Source: Paraburkholderia sp. C35 (GTDB lineage Bacteria; Pseudomonadota; Gammaproteobacteria; Burkholderiales; Burkholderiaceae). Taken from it: DNA of 64,000 nucleotides. Shown here in pieces: positions 42,458 through 49,636 of the stretch (positions within the stretch are counted from its first letter, which is position 1; the number at the start of each line of letters is the position of its first letter). A program made the position numbers and the translations under genes. The stretch spans positions 1 through 64,000 of the forward strand of contig NZ_QBUY01000010.1 of NCBI RefSeq assembly GCF_003121405.1. Reading direction: 5' to 3'. Below the pieces are notes generated by a model that was not told where the DNA came from, did no database searches, and worked only from the letters and a program-made list of their open reading frames with translations.

Positions 42458-42966
42458 TGGAGTGGAGATCCTGCCCAAGCTGGCCTGAGTACGAGATCAG
42501 CGAGTTCGGGGGCATCAAGCGTGTGGTTAAGCGGTTAGGCCACATCGGATTGAGGAAGCCATACCTCTCTGAAAACGGACGCCTGATGATCGTAATGCGA
42601 GGTGGCGGCAAGAAGCGGGCATGTCACGTATCTCGACTTGTTGCCGAGGCGTTTCATGGACCAGCACCAACCCCTATGCACGAAGCCGCGCACAACGACG
42701 GCGACTGTCTCAATAACCTCTACAAAAACCTTCGGTGGGCGACGAAGGCGGAAAACGAAGCTGACAAGGTGATGCATGGAACGTCGAATCGTGGGGAGCG
42801 CTTTGGTCGAGTTCGATTGACGGAGGCTCAAGTGATCGAGATTCGGAAAGCGCTGAAGAGCGGCGAATCCAGCTATTCGATTGGCCCTCGATTCGGTGTC
42901 GCAGCTTCGACGGTTCGTTCAATTTCTTCTCTGAGATCGTGGTTTTGGCTTGAGGAGATCGAGTGA
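42457..42966 (+). CDS. HNH endonuclease, NUMOD4 type
   Basis: 169 residues. NUMOD4-like start (WPEYEISEFGGIKRV), an HNH_3 core with CHVSRLVAEAFHG and HNDGDCLNNLYKNLRWAT (about 55-95), and a C-terminal HTH (SYSIGPRFGVAASTVRSI). A homing-type mobile gene inserted between replication and nin genes. Stop/start overlap TAATG with ruvC. Confidence 0.9.
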   Translation: MEWRSCPSWPEYEISEFGGIKRVVKRLGHIGLRKPYLSENGRLMIVMRGGGKKRACHVSRLVAEAFHGPAPTPMHEAAHNDGDCLNNLYKNLRWATKAENEADKVMHGTSNRGERFGRVRLTEAQVIEIRKALKSGESSYSIGPRFGVAASTVRSISSLRSWFWLEEIE

Positions 42967-43568
42967 TGAAAAGCGTGCCTGATAAACCGTGGAGCGGTAA
43001 GGATCTGGGGCTTCTCTGGGAAGCATGGGCCAGCGAGAAGTCATACAAAGAGCTGATGCATCTGTTCCCTGGACGCACATGGGAGGCAGTCCGAAGCGCG
43101 GCGCTGTACAAGTTTGGCCGCCGTCCATGCGGACCTTCGCGCGCCGAGTCCGTATCGATTGTGCTGATCCGCCGTCTTCTTGAGAAGAAAGGTCCGTTGA
43201 CGGCAGACGAGATTGCCGGGGAGACACGGATCGCGTGTCGCACCGTGATGGAGGTGCTGCGCTTCAACTGCGGATCGAAGTTCCACGTCGTCGACTACAA
43301 GCCATCCGGCAGGGCCAAGTCAAAGGTGTGGGCGGTGGGTGGGGGCGAAAGCGCTCCTCGGCCGCCACGCCTTACACCCATTCAGATTAGCCGACGCTAC
43401 CACCAGCGACAGCGCGAAATGAAATTGCAGCAGGGCGAGCTCGTGAAGAGCATCAATCCGTTTTCGACAGCGCTCGGTCTTTCTCGGGTTCCAGAGGGCA
43501 AGCGTGGACGCGTGTTTCAGACGTCGATGAATTTGAAGGACTTCGATGACGAACGGGAGGCGGCATGA
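42966..43568 (+). CDS. Phage DNA-binding protein, unknown
   Basis: 200 residues (ATG 42966; GTG 42963 also possible). Myb/SANT-like start (WSGKDLGLLWEAWASEKSYK) then a winged-helix-like block (LTADEIAGETRIACRTVMEV). Likely binds DNA. Position between homing endonuclease and nin genes. Confidence 0.7.
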   Translation: MKSVPDKPWSGKDLGLLWEAWASEKSYKELMHLFPGRTWEAVRSAALYKFGRRPCGPSRAESVSIVLIRRLLEKKGPLTADEIAGETRIACRTVMEVLRFNCGSKFHVVDYKPSGRAKSKVWAVGGGESAPRPPRLTPIQISRRYHQRQREMKLQQGELVKSINPFSTALGLSRVPEGKRGRVFQTSMNLKDFDDEREAA

Positions 43569-43735
43569 AACGGATTACCAAAGACATGGTGAAGGGCGGT
43601 GGCTGGCGCTACTGCTGCGTGTGCCGTCGCTTGGGCCCGCGCGTGAAGGCGCATTGGACCCACGAAGGGCGCGACTACTGCGATGAACACAAGCCATCGG
43701 CAGCGCCGGCGTCCCTCACGAAGGCGGCGGCATGA
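43565..43735 (+). CDS. 56-residue zinc-finger protein
   Basis: MKRITKDMVKGGGWRYCCVC start, then CRRLG and YCDEHKP: a CxxC...CxxH zinc site. ATGA overlaps on both ends, tying it into the nin operon. No specific family. Confidence 0.65.
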   Translation: MKRITKDMVKGGGWRYCCVCRRLGPRVKAHWTHEGRDYCDEHKPSAAPASLTKAAA

Positions 43736-43875
43736 CACGCGTATGCCTGCTCACATTTCTCGTTGCTGCGCTGTCGATTGTGCTGGGAAGCCGACGCATC
43801 ACCGTTCGGCAGATGGAATGGTGGGCCGCACACGGTATTGCCGCTTGCATGTATCTCATCGGGAGAATTCTGTGA
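43732..43875 (+). CDS. 47-residue membrane protein
   Basis: MTRVCLLTFLVAALSIVLG forms one transmembrane helix, and a second hydrophobic stretch (WWAAHGIAACMYLIGRIL) ends the protein. ATGA overlap upstream and GTGA overlap with ninB downstream support translation. Confidence 0.6.
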   Translation: MTRVCLLTFLVAALSIVLGSRRITVRQMEWWAAHGIAACMYLIGRIL

Positions 43876-44294
43876 GCGCGCGTCTCTACAAGGAATTCAC
43901 GCTTTCCGGGCCTGCTGTCTGGCATCTGCTTAAGGAGCTGGTGCGCGAGCACGCGAAAGCTCACATCGAACGCGGCACGCCGCTCCGCGTGATCGTCACG
44001 GCGGAGGATCGGCGCCGCACCTCAGAAGCTAACGCCTTCTACTGGGGTGTCGTGCTGCGCGATATCTCCGAGCAGGCCTGGGTGAACGATCAGCAGTTCA
44101 AGCCCGACACGTGGCACGAGTACTACGCGAACCTGTACTGCCCACGCGTCGACGTGACGCTGCCGACCGGTGAATTGTTCAGCCGACGCAAGTCGACGTC
44201 TGAGATGGGGCAGAAGGAATTCACCGACTACGTTACCCGCGTGCAGGCGAACGCGGCAAACGATTTTTCCGTCTCGTTCGACGAGACCTTTTAA
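43872..44294 (+). CDS. ninB: Recombination protein NinB
   Basis: 140 residues from GTG 43872 (GTGA overlap). LYKEFTLSGPAVWHLLKELV, RVIVTAEDRRRTSEANAFYW, TWHEYYANLY and RRKSTSEMGQKEFTDYV are the NinB blocks. NinB (Orf) assists phage recombination by binding single-stranded DNA. Confidence 0.92.
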   Translation: MSARLYKEFTLSGPAVWHLLKELVREHAKAHIERGTPLRVIVTAEDRRRTSEANAFYWGVVLRDISEQAWVNDQQFKPDTWHEYYANLYCPRVDVTLPTGELFSRRKSTSEMGQKEFTDYVTRVQANAANDFSVSFDETF

Positions 44295-44309
44295 CCACAG
44301 GAGCAAACG

Positions 44310-44612
44310 ATGATCAAACCCAGCATTGGCCGTGTTGTCTGGTTTACACCCGAAAAAAATGATGCGCTTGCTAGCGACCAACAGCTTGCCGCGCTTATTG
44401 CGTACGTTCACTCAGACCGATCAGTGAATCTTGCGGTGTTTGATGCGTGCGGCGGCGGTGCACATTCGCGTACCAGCGTGACGTTGTTACAGGGCGATGA
44501 TTTACCTCCGGAAGGAGGCGGTTACGCCGAGTGGATGCCTTTCCAAAAAGGGCAGGCAGTCAAACATGAGCAGAAAGAGAATGCTCAGATTGAGAAGCAC
44601 GAGACGACGTGA
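44310..44612 (+). CDS. Hypothetical phage protein
   Basis: 100 residues, ACAGGAGCAAACG before the ATG. Contains VVWFTPEKNDALASDQQLAA, DRSVNLAVFDACGG and an Asp/Glu/Gln-rich end (HEQKENAQIEKHE). Common in phage nin regions; role unknown. Confidence 0.7.
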   Translation: MIKPSIGRVVWFTPEKNDALASDQQLAALIAYVHSDRSVNLAVFDACGGGAHSRTSVTLLQGDDLPPEGGGYAEWMPFQKGQAVKHEQKENAQIEKHETT

Positions 44613-44857
44613 TGAGAACAGCCTATAACGACGTGCATTCACGGTTGATTTTCAGACAGTTCAAGGAATCGCTCGAGCCATTGATAGCTCGCGTTGCTCC
44701 TGACTGGTTGCTGCATCACATCGACATGGAACGGAGGCACACGATGGGAATGTGTGAAGAGGTAACGATTCGACTTGTAATTCGTCCTATCGGGGATGCC
44801 AAATTTTCAGGTCCGCCCGATCGTGAAAATTTTCTTCGACCTGAAATCGAGCGATGA
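44612..44857 (+). CDS. Hypothetical phage protein
   Basis: 81 residues; ATG 44612 overlaps the previous stop. Helical start (MRTAYNDVHSRLIFRQFKES) with CEEVTIRLVIRP later. No family recognised. Confidence 0.55.
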   Translation: MRTAYNDVHSRLIFRQFKESLEPLIARVAPDWLLHHIDMERRHTMGMCEEVTIRLVIRPIGDAKFSGPPDRENFLRPEIER

Positions 44858-44952
44858 CGCTGTCGTGTAGTTCACCCCGTATTACGGCGAATTATTTCTA
44901 AGCCGAGCCTGGCATAACGAATAGCACAGATATCCCAATAGGAGAAAACGCA

Positions 44953-45198
44953 ATGAGTGCATCGAATCCCGCACCTAATCCTTCTCGCACCGAGATTGCC
45001 GCTCCCGCATCACCTCTCAGTGGAACAGATGGCGCGCTTCAGGCAGAACTCGAACGACTTCTTAATGAGCATTCCCGTGAAAACGCTAGTAATACCCCAG
45101 ACTTCATTCTTGCGAAATACATGATCTCGTGCCTTGAAGCGTTCGAAGCCGCGTCGCGCGAACGCGAATCGTGGTTCGGCAGGAATCTGTCGATCTAA
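44953..45198 (+). CDS. Hypothetical phage protein
   Basis: 81 residues, AGGAGAAAACGC before the ATG. Disordered N-terminus (Pro/Ser/Ala) and helical C-terminus (TPDFILAKYMISCLEAFEAA). Unknown. Confidence 0.65.
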   Translation: MSASNPAPNPSRTEIAAPASPLSGTDGALQAELERLLNEHSRENASNTPDFILAKYMISCLEAFEAASRERESWFGRNLSI

Positions 45199-45225
45199 AC
45201 AACTGGCTCAAATCACCTAGAGAAA

Positions 45226-45645
45226 ATGGACATGAACATGGCAACTCAGACGCCGCGCAACGGCGACGAGAAGATCGAAGACGAGATTGTGCGCAAGGGA
45301 AAGACGGCACCGCGTGTGACGCCTTCCGATATCGAAGCGGCAATTATCGACGAACTGTATTTCACAGCACATCACGCATCGATCGGTCTGGACGTCTCGC
45401 CATTCGAGCGTCCCGAAGTGGCGAGCCGTGCGCACATGCTACTCACCTTCTGCGTACTGACGTTGCGCAATGGCTTCACCGTGACCGGCGAAAGTGCTTG
45501 CGCATCGCCGGAAAACTTCGACATCGAGATCGGCCGCAAGATCGCGCGCCAGAACGCAGTGCAGAAGATCTGGCCGCTCGAAGGCTACCTGTTGAAGCAA
45601 CGCCTTTTTGCTGCGGCAGATTCGGATGGCGGGGAGTGTGACTGA
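45226..45645 (+). CDS. Gp49/Sf6 gp66-family phage protein
   Basis: 139 residues (start may be ATG 45226 or 45238). APRVTPSDIEAAI, LTFCVLTLRNGFTVTGESAC, SPENFDIEIGRKIAR and KIWPLEGYLL match the N4 Gp49/Sf6 gene 66 family common in phage genomes. Function unknown. Confidence 0.88.
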   Translation: MDMNMATQTPRNGDEKIEDEIVRKGKTAPRVTPSDIEAAIIDELYFTAHHASIGLDVSPFERPEVASRAHMLLTFCVLTLRNGFTVTGESACASPENFDIEIGRKIARQNAVQKIWPLEGYLLKQRLFAAADSDGGECD

Positions 45646-45900
45646 ATGTCTGCGGATCTGAAATCCCTTCCGCTCAACGGCCTCGCGGCGAGCAATACCG
45701 ACGTCGCCGCGCATCTGCGCCAGCAGGCCGATTGGATGACAGAGGACGATGCGCGAGAAGTGGCGAACGCCTTCCTCGTGATCGAGTACGGGGACGGCTC
45801 GATCCGGCGCCAAGTGTGCGGCCGTCCGTGTGACCTCGCGCGCACGAATGGCGTTTTAACGATGTCAGTCATCCAGTCGACGGTTGGGGTGAGCGAATGA
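45646..45900 (+). CDS. Hypothetical phage protein
   Basis: 84 residues, starting one base after the previous stop. Contains LRQQADWMTEDDAREVANAF and IRRQVCGRPCDL. No family. Confidence 0.6.
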   Translation: MSADLKSLPLNGLAASNTDVAAHLRQQADWMTEDDAREVANAFLVIEYGDGSIRRQVCGRPCDLARTNGVLTMSVIQSTVGVSE

Positions 45901-46139
45901 AGTTCTGCAAAGACTGCAAACACTACAAACCTGTGACCGAGATTTCGAAGTTCGCCGTTGGTGCGAGTTGCGTCGCGCGGAGCACGCGGCAGGAATTTGA
46001 TCCCGTCACGGGTCAGCAGCTGCTCTACGCCGGTGAGCCTGTTAAGTTGCGCGGCAAGGACGGCGAATGTGGACCAGACGCCAAATGGTTCGAACCTGCA
46101 AATCTCGACGGTCGCCTCGCGATGCTGGAGGAGAAATGA
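45897..46139 (+). CDS. Small zinc-binding phage protein
   Basis: 80 residues, ATGA overlap. CKDCKHY with later CGPDAKWFEP: a Cys-pair motif seen in many small phage proteins. Unknown role. Confidence 0.65.
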   Translation: MKFCKDCKHYKPVTEISKFAVGASCVARSTRQEFDPVTGQQLLYAGEPVKLRGKDGECGPDAKWFEPANLDGRLAMLEEK

Positions 46140-46465
46140 CAGCACGCGTCATTTTCCCGAAAACACTCACCTTTCGTTCCGAAGAAATCCGACGAATCGT
46201 CGCGCAGCTGCCGTGCGTGTGTTGTGGCGTCGTTGGATACACGCAGGCAGCACACATGAACCGCGACAAAGGCATGGCACTGAAGTCGAGCGATGCCGCG
46301 CTGGCGGCACTGTGTAGCGATCGGCCGGGTACGCGCGGATGTCATTCGATCCTCGATCAGGGCGGGATCATGGACAAATACGAGCGGCGGATCTTCGAAG
46401 CCGAGATGGTCGTTAAAACCTATGTCGCGTTAGTTGAGCGCGGATTACTCACGGTAGCCCCATGA
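46136..46465 (+). CDS. Ref-like HNH nuclease
   Basis: 109 residues from ATG 46136 (GGAGGAGAA upstream). CVCCG, QAAHMNRDKGMALKSSDA, ALC and GCHSILDQG give the C-C-H-C-H pattern of the Ref (RecA-dependent nuclease) family. It would cut DNA at RecA filaments. The assignment is by motif only. Confidence 0.65.
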   Translation: MTARVIFPKTLTFRSEEIRRIVAQLPCVCCGVVGYTQAAHMNRDKGMALKSSDAALAALCSDRPGTRGCHSILDQGGIMDKYERRIFEAEMVVKTYVALVERGLLTVAP

Positions 46466-46803
46466 AATTTCCGTTCTGCATTGGTGTGCCCGGAGCGCAA
46501 GTGCCGGAGTGGTTAGAGAAGGTAGAGATCACGCCGGGAAATGAACATTTTGCGGTGATGGGCACGCTGCACTTCAGCTGCTTTGTCGTGGTGTATAGAA
46601 AATCGAACCAGTACTTCGTGCGACCCATCTTCGATGGAAGGTTCGGTGCGATGAAACTGTCACCGGGATCGCGCGGTTTGACGATCACAGGCCAGTGGCC
46701 CAACAACAGCGGGAAGCCAGTTTGCTACGTTTCTATCCCTCTAGTGCCCGCGTGGCTATTGGGAATAGCCAGCGCATGTGTTGTCGCCTGGCTACTTCGA
46801 TGA
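46462..46803 (+). CDS. Membrane-anchored phage protein
   Basis: 113 residues. Beta-rich start and a C-terminal transmembrane helix (LVPAWLLGIASACVVAWLL). ATGA overlap with the upstream gene. Unknown; possible envelope protein. Confidence 0.6.
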   Translation: MKFPFCIGVPGAQVPEWLEKVEITPGNEHFAVMGTLHFSCFVVVYRKSNQYFVRPIFDGRFGAMKLSPGSRGLTITGQWPNNSGKPVCYVSIPLVPAWLLGIASACVVAWLLR

Positions 46804-47018
46804 CTGACAAGGGAGAAGCGAAATGGGAAAAGGGCGACCCGCTCGAAATTCTCATTCGCCGGGAGAACCGCACGTGCGCCGGCTGCGTTTTTCTGAAGAC
46901 TGACAGGCTGTTCAATACCGCGGCGGTGGCGTGCCGCAAGAGAAAGAGAAAAGCTGAGCTGTGCATCGATCGGATGCGCAGATGCGAACTTTATGACGAC
47001 GGGAGCAAGCGGAAATGA
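46800..47018 (+). CDS. Small Cys-rich phage protein
   Basis: 72 residues, ATG overlapping the previous stop (ATGA). CAGC, C at ACRKRK and CELYDD suggest zinc. Basic centre (RKRKRK) suggests nucleic-acid contact. Unknown. Confidence 0.65.
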   Translation: MTDKGEAKWEKGDPLEILIRRENRTCAGCVFLKTDRLFNTAAVACRKRKRKAELCIDRMRRCELYDDGSKRK

Positions 47019-47602
47019 CTGGCGCTAAGCATGAGGGGATTTTCAAGGACGCCAAGGAAGCGATCGTTTTCGCGCTTCACTTCTCCGATCAGCAGTATGC
47101 GAAGTCGCCGATGGCGATGTTCCTCACGCGCGGCGCGCACGGCAGCGGCCGCGGCCTGTCCGGACTCGATGGATCGGGTCAGGCCGGGATGGTGATGGCT
47201 GAGGTCATTCGGATCCACTACGCCGAGGCGCTTGCCTTGATCGCACGCTGCAGCGCCAAGCGACTTCGATGCACGTGTGGATCGCCCTGCTGCAGCAAGT
47301 GGACACCGAACCCGATCTGGACGATGGCGACGAGCCAGCTGTGTGACGTGAGTCTGACGGCCGTCGGCAGCGGCATGTCGAGCCGCGCGATTCGCCTTGC
47401 ATCGACGGAGAAGTTCTTCGGTCAGAAGCTGAGCATTCAGGAGATTGCCGACTTCTGCAGCGTGTCTCGAAAGACCGCCGGCGAGCAGCACGCGAAGATC
47501 AAGGAGTTTCTGAAGGATCTAGAAGGACGCGCGTGGTTCAACTTCACGGACCGCCTCGAAATCGCAGGCATGCTCATTCGTGAACACGAGTCCTCGGTTT
47601 GA
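47015..47602 (+). CDS. Q-like late gene regulator
   Basis: 195 residues, ATGA overlap. A Cys cluster RCTCGSPCCSKW (about 84-95) of the DUF1133/antitermination type and a C-terminal HTH (LSIQEIADFCSVSRKTAGEQ). It is the last early gene, followed by a terminator and the late operon, exactly where Q lies. Inferred to let polymerase pass the 47659 terminator. Confidence 0.7.
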   Translation: MTGAKHEGIFKDAKEAIVFALHFSDQQYAKSPMAMFLTRGAHGSGRGLSGLDGSGQAGMVMAEVIRIHYAEALALIARCSAKRLRCTCGSPCCSKWTPNPIWTMATSQLCDVSLTAVGSGMSSRAIRLASTEKFFGQKLSIQEIADFCSVSRKTAGEQHAKIKEFLKDLEGRAWFNFTDRLEIAGMLIREHESSV

Positions 47603-47658
47603 CGGAGCAAAAAATGAGTAATATCATAGAGTTTCGATAGATTCCGTAATTGTCACAG

Positions 47659-47694
47659 AAAAGCTCACAGCCCGAAACGGCGTGAGCTTTTTTC
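47659..47694 (+). terminator. Intrinsic terminator before late genes (tR'-like)
   Basis: AAAGCTCAC / GTGAGCTTT stem, 12-base loop, six T. It sits 57 bp after the Q-like gene, the expected target of late antitermination. Confidence 0.85.
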
Positions 47695-47756
47695 GTTTAT
47701 GGGCCAGTCAGCGGCGGTCGGCGTCGTAGCGTGATACGGACTGGCATCTCTCTCAT

Positions 47757-47832
47757 GGCGACTTAGCTCAGCTGGTAGAGCGCTGGATTGTCTATCCGGA
47801 TGTCAGGGGTTCGAGTCCCCTAGTCGTCGCCA
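47757..47832 (+). tRNA. Phage-encoded tRNA-Asp (anticodon GTC), CCA encoded
   Basis: 76 nt cloverleaf. Acceptor GGCGACT pairs with AGTCGTC (one G-U); D arm GCTC/GAGC; anticodon stem CTGGA/TCCGG with loop TTGTCTA; T arm AGGGG/CCCCT with TTCGAGT loop. Discriminator G, then CCA. G34 with G73 fits tRNA-Asp identity. It lies between the late terminator and the first late gene. Confidence 0.93.
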
Positions 47833-47847
47833 CCATTCAAGCGTCTC

Positions 47848-47906
47848 CTGCCGGGCCACCGTCCGGCTTTCTGCTCGCCACCGTTGAGGTCGCGGGCTTT
47901 TTTTAT
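47848..47906 (+). terminator. Possible weak terminator after tRNA-Asp
   Basis: GCCGG/CCGGC hairpin (about 47850-47868) and a GCGGGC followed by seven T (47891-47904). The T-run directly precedes the ribosome site of the next gene. Low certainty. Confidence 0.35.
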
Positions 47907-47922
47907 TCCCGGAGGTTCCCCC

Positions 47923-48144
47923 ATGGCTACCAAGAAGGCGGCTGCTGTGCTCATGCCCACGATGAAGGCCGAAGAAGACTGGCGTGCGCGAGAAGACATG
48001 CACACGCTTGCGCGCGCTAAAGAGATTGAGTCCGACTCGAAGCGGCACGCAGCGGCGAAGCGGCACGCGAGCGCGGAAGCGCAGAAGTACGCCAAGGTGG
48101 CCAGCGGAGGCGCGAAGCCGGCCGTCAAGCGCGGGAGCCGGTGA
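47923..48144 (+). CDS. Small Ala/Lys-rich phage protein
   Basis: 73 residues, GGAGGTTCCCCC before the ATG. Basic helical (MKAEEDWRAREDMHTLARAK, then KRHASAEAQKYAKV). First gene of the late operon. No known family; perhaps DNA- or head-associated. Confidence 0.65.
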   Translation: MATKKAAAVLMPTMKAEEDWRAREDMHTLARAKEIESDSKRHAAAKRHASAEAQKYAKVASGGAKPAVKRGSR

Positions 48145-48320
48145 TGTCGGACTGCGGGTTGTGCGGGCGCAATGCTGCGTCCTGCACGTGTGACTTCGGC
48201 GTTGCGGAGAAAGACGATGCCAGCGAAATCGAAAGCTCAAAACGCGGCTATGCATGCCGCTGCCGAGGGGAAGAGCAATCTCGGCATCCCGAAGAGCGTC
48301 GGCAAGAAGTTCGTTGCTGA
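48144..48320 (+). CDS. Possible Cys-rich micro-protein overlapping next gene
   Basis: 58 residues, start overlapping the previous stop (TGATG). N-terminal CGLCGRNAASCTC is zinc-like. The last 34 codons overlap the next gene in another frame, so only the N-terminal part may be selected. Tentative. Confidence 0.35.
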   Translation: MSDCGLCGRNAASCTCDFGVAEKDDASEIESSKRGYACRCRGEEQSRHPEERRQEVRC

Positions 48321-48378
48321 GACCCACGGGAAGAAGGTCAGCAAGCTGCCCGAGCACGTCAAGAAGGGCAAGAAGTGA
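48217..48378 (+). CDS. Small basic phage protein
   Basis: 53 residues: MPAKSKAQNAAMHAAAEGKS, then GIPKSVGKKFVAETHGKK and KLPEHVKKGKK. This pattern is widespread near terminases in phages of Burkholderia and related hosts. Likely structural or DNA-associated. Confidence 0.7.
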   Translation: MPAKSKAQNAAMHAAAEGKSNLGIPKSVGKKFVAETHGKKVSKLPEHVKKGKK

Positions 48379-48455
48379 TTGGCGTGGCGTGTGGCCCTCT
48401 GGCGGGAATAGTGGCCGCAGCTGCATTGCGATACATCGAATCGAGGAACACCAGC

Positions 48456-49043
48456 ATGAGCGATATCCAGGACGCGGCGCCGTCGAGCACGGAACCGCAA
48501 CAGGCACCAGTGGGGGAGCCCGCTGGCGGCGCATCGGCCCCTGTCGTGACGGAATCATCTGGCACGCCGCAGCAAACGCCCGATACGCCGTCCATCCCGA
48601 CTGGTGCGATCCAAACCGGCCAGCCGACGGAAAGCCCGATCCCGTCGACTTCAAGCGAGGGTGGCACACCCGTTGAAGCTGGTGGATCGGCTCCGCCTGT
48701 CATTGCGGGAAACCCTGCGGGGCCGGCGGATTCTGCCGATACTGCGACTTCGACCGACGTTGCCCCGCTCTCACCGGCCACAGCCGACGCCGTTGCTACT
48801 TTCGCTAACCTGATGGATCGCTTCGAGACGAAGACGTATGAGGATGGCTCGACGGTCAGCACAGTCGGCGAACTGCCTCAGGCATCCGTAGTGAGCTATC
48901 CGGAGCGCACGGAACCCGCCGACGATACGCCGCTCGGCTGGTGCAACCAGCTTGACCAGTTCATCGTGAAAGCCACAGGCAGCGCACGCACAGACGGCAA
49001 TCGCCTCGTCGCCAAGCTGCGCGACTACCTTCAGGGCCAATAA
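48456..49043 (+). CDS. Pro/Ser/Thr-rich phage protein
   Basis: 195 residues from ATG 48456. About 110 residues of Pro/Ser/Gly/Thr-rich disorder precede a compact end (FANLMDRFETKTYEDGSTVS to LRDYLQGQ). A GTG at 48375 overlapping the previous stop would add a hydrophobic leader (GPLAGIVAAAALRYIES) and is possible. Role unknown. Confidence 0.6.
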   Translation: MSDIQDAAPSSTEPQQAPVGEPAGGASAPVVTESSGTPQQTPDTPSIPTGAIQTGQPTESPIPSTSSEGGTPVEAGGSAPPVIAGNPAGPADSADTATSTDVAPLSPATADAVATFANLMDRFETKTYEDGSTVSTVGELPQASVVSYPERTEPADDTPLGWCNQLDQFIVKATGSARTDGNRLVAKLRDYLQGQ

Positions 49044-49045
49044 AC

Positions 49046-49636
49046 GTGGGACGTCGCTCTGACATTGACTGGGAGGCAATCGAGCGCGACTACCGCGTCG
49101 GTCAGCTCTCCCTGCGTCAGATAGCGCAGAAGCATGAAGTCGCGCTCTCGGCAATTGTCCGCCGTGCCAAGAAGTATGAGTGGACACGTGACCTCTCACA
49201 GCAGGTGCGTGCGCAGACCAAAGCTGGACTGATACAGGCCGCAGTAGAAGAGTCGAAACAAAAGGCACAGGAACACGTACAGGAAAAGCTAACAGAAAGC
49301 GTACAAAGTGATGCTCACGGGATTCTCGCAGCCGCTGCAGCGAACGTTCAGATCATTACAGAGCACCGCAAGGACATCCGGGCGGAAGCGGCGCGCTCGA
49401 AAAAGCTTGCCGAGAAGCTTGATACGCTGATGGAGAATGCGACCGACGCCAAGGACGTGGCGCTGCTGGTGTCGTCGCATGAGTCGCTCGTGAGATCGCG
49501 CACCCGCCTGATCGGTCTGGAGCGCGAGGCCTACGGAATTGGCGAGGCTGAGCCACCGCCGGACGACAATGACGCGATCGACTTGGGGCGCGCGTCCGAT
49601 CTGAGGGCGCTCATCAGAGGGCGCACGGCGGATTGA
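49046..49636 (+). CDS. terS: Terminase small subunit
   Basis: 196 residues from GTG 49046. HTH near the N-terminus (WEAIERDYRVGQLSLRQIAQ, HEVALSAIVRRAKKYEW) followed by a helical oligomerisation region (QEHVQEKLTES through LVSSHESLVRSRTRL). It would recognise the pac or cos site. Position immediately before the large subunit supports the call. Confidence 0.82.
   Translation: MGRRSDIDWEAIERDYRVGQLSLRQIAQKHEVALSAIVRRAKKYEWTRDLSQQVRAQTKAGLIQAAVEESKQKAQEHVQEKLTESVQSDAHGILAAAAANVQIITEHRKDIRAEAARSKKLAEKLDTLMENATDAKDVALLVSSHESLVRSRTRLIGLEREAYGIGEAEPPPDDNDAIDLGRASDLRALIRGRTAD

Noticed and set aside
47757..47832. tRNA-Asp considered as the prophage attachment site
   Set aside because: It lies in the middle of the phage between Q-like and late genes, about 27 kb from the integrase, and is complete.
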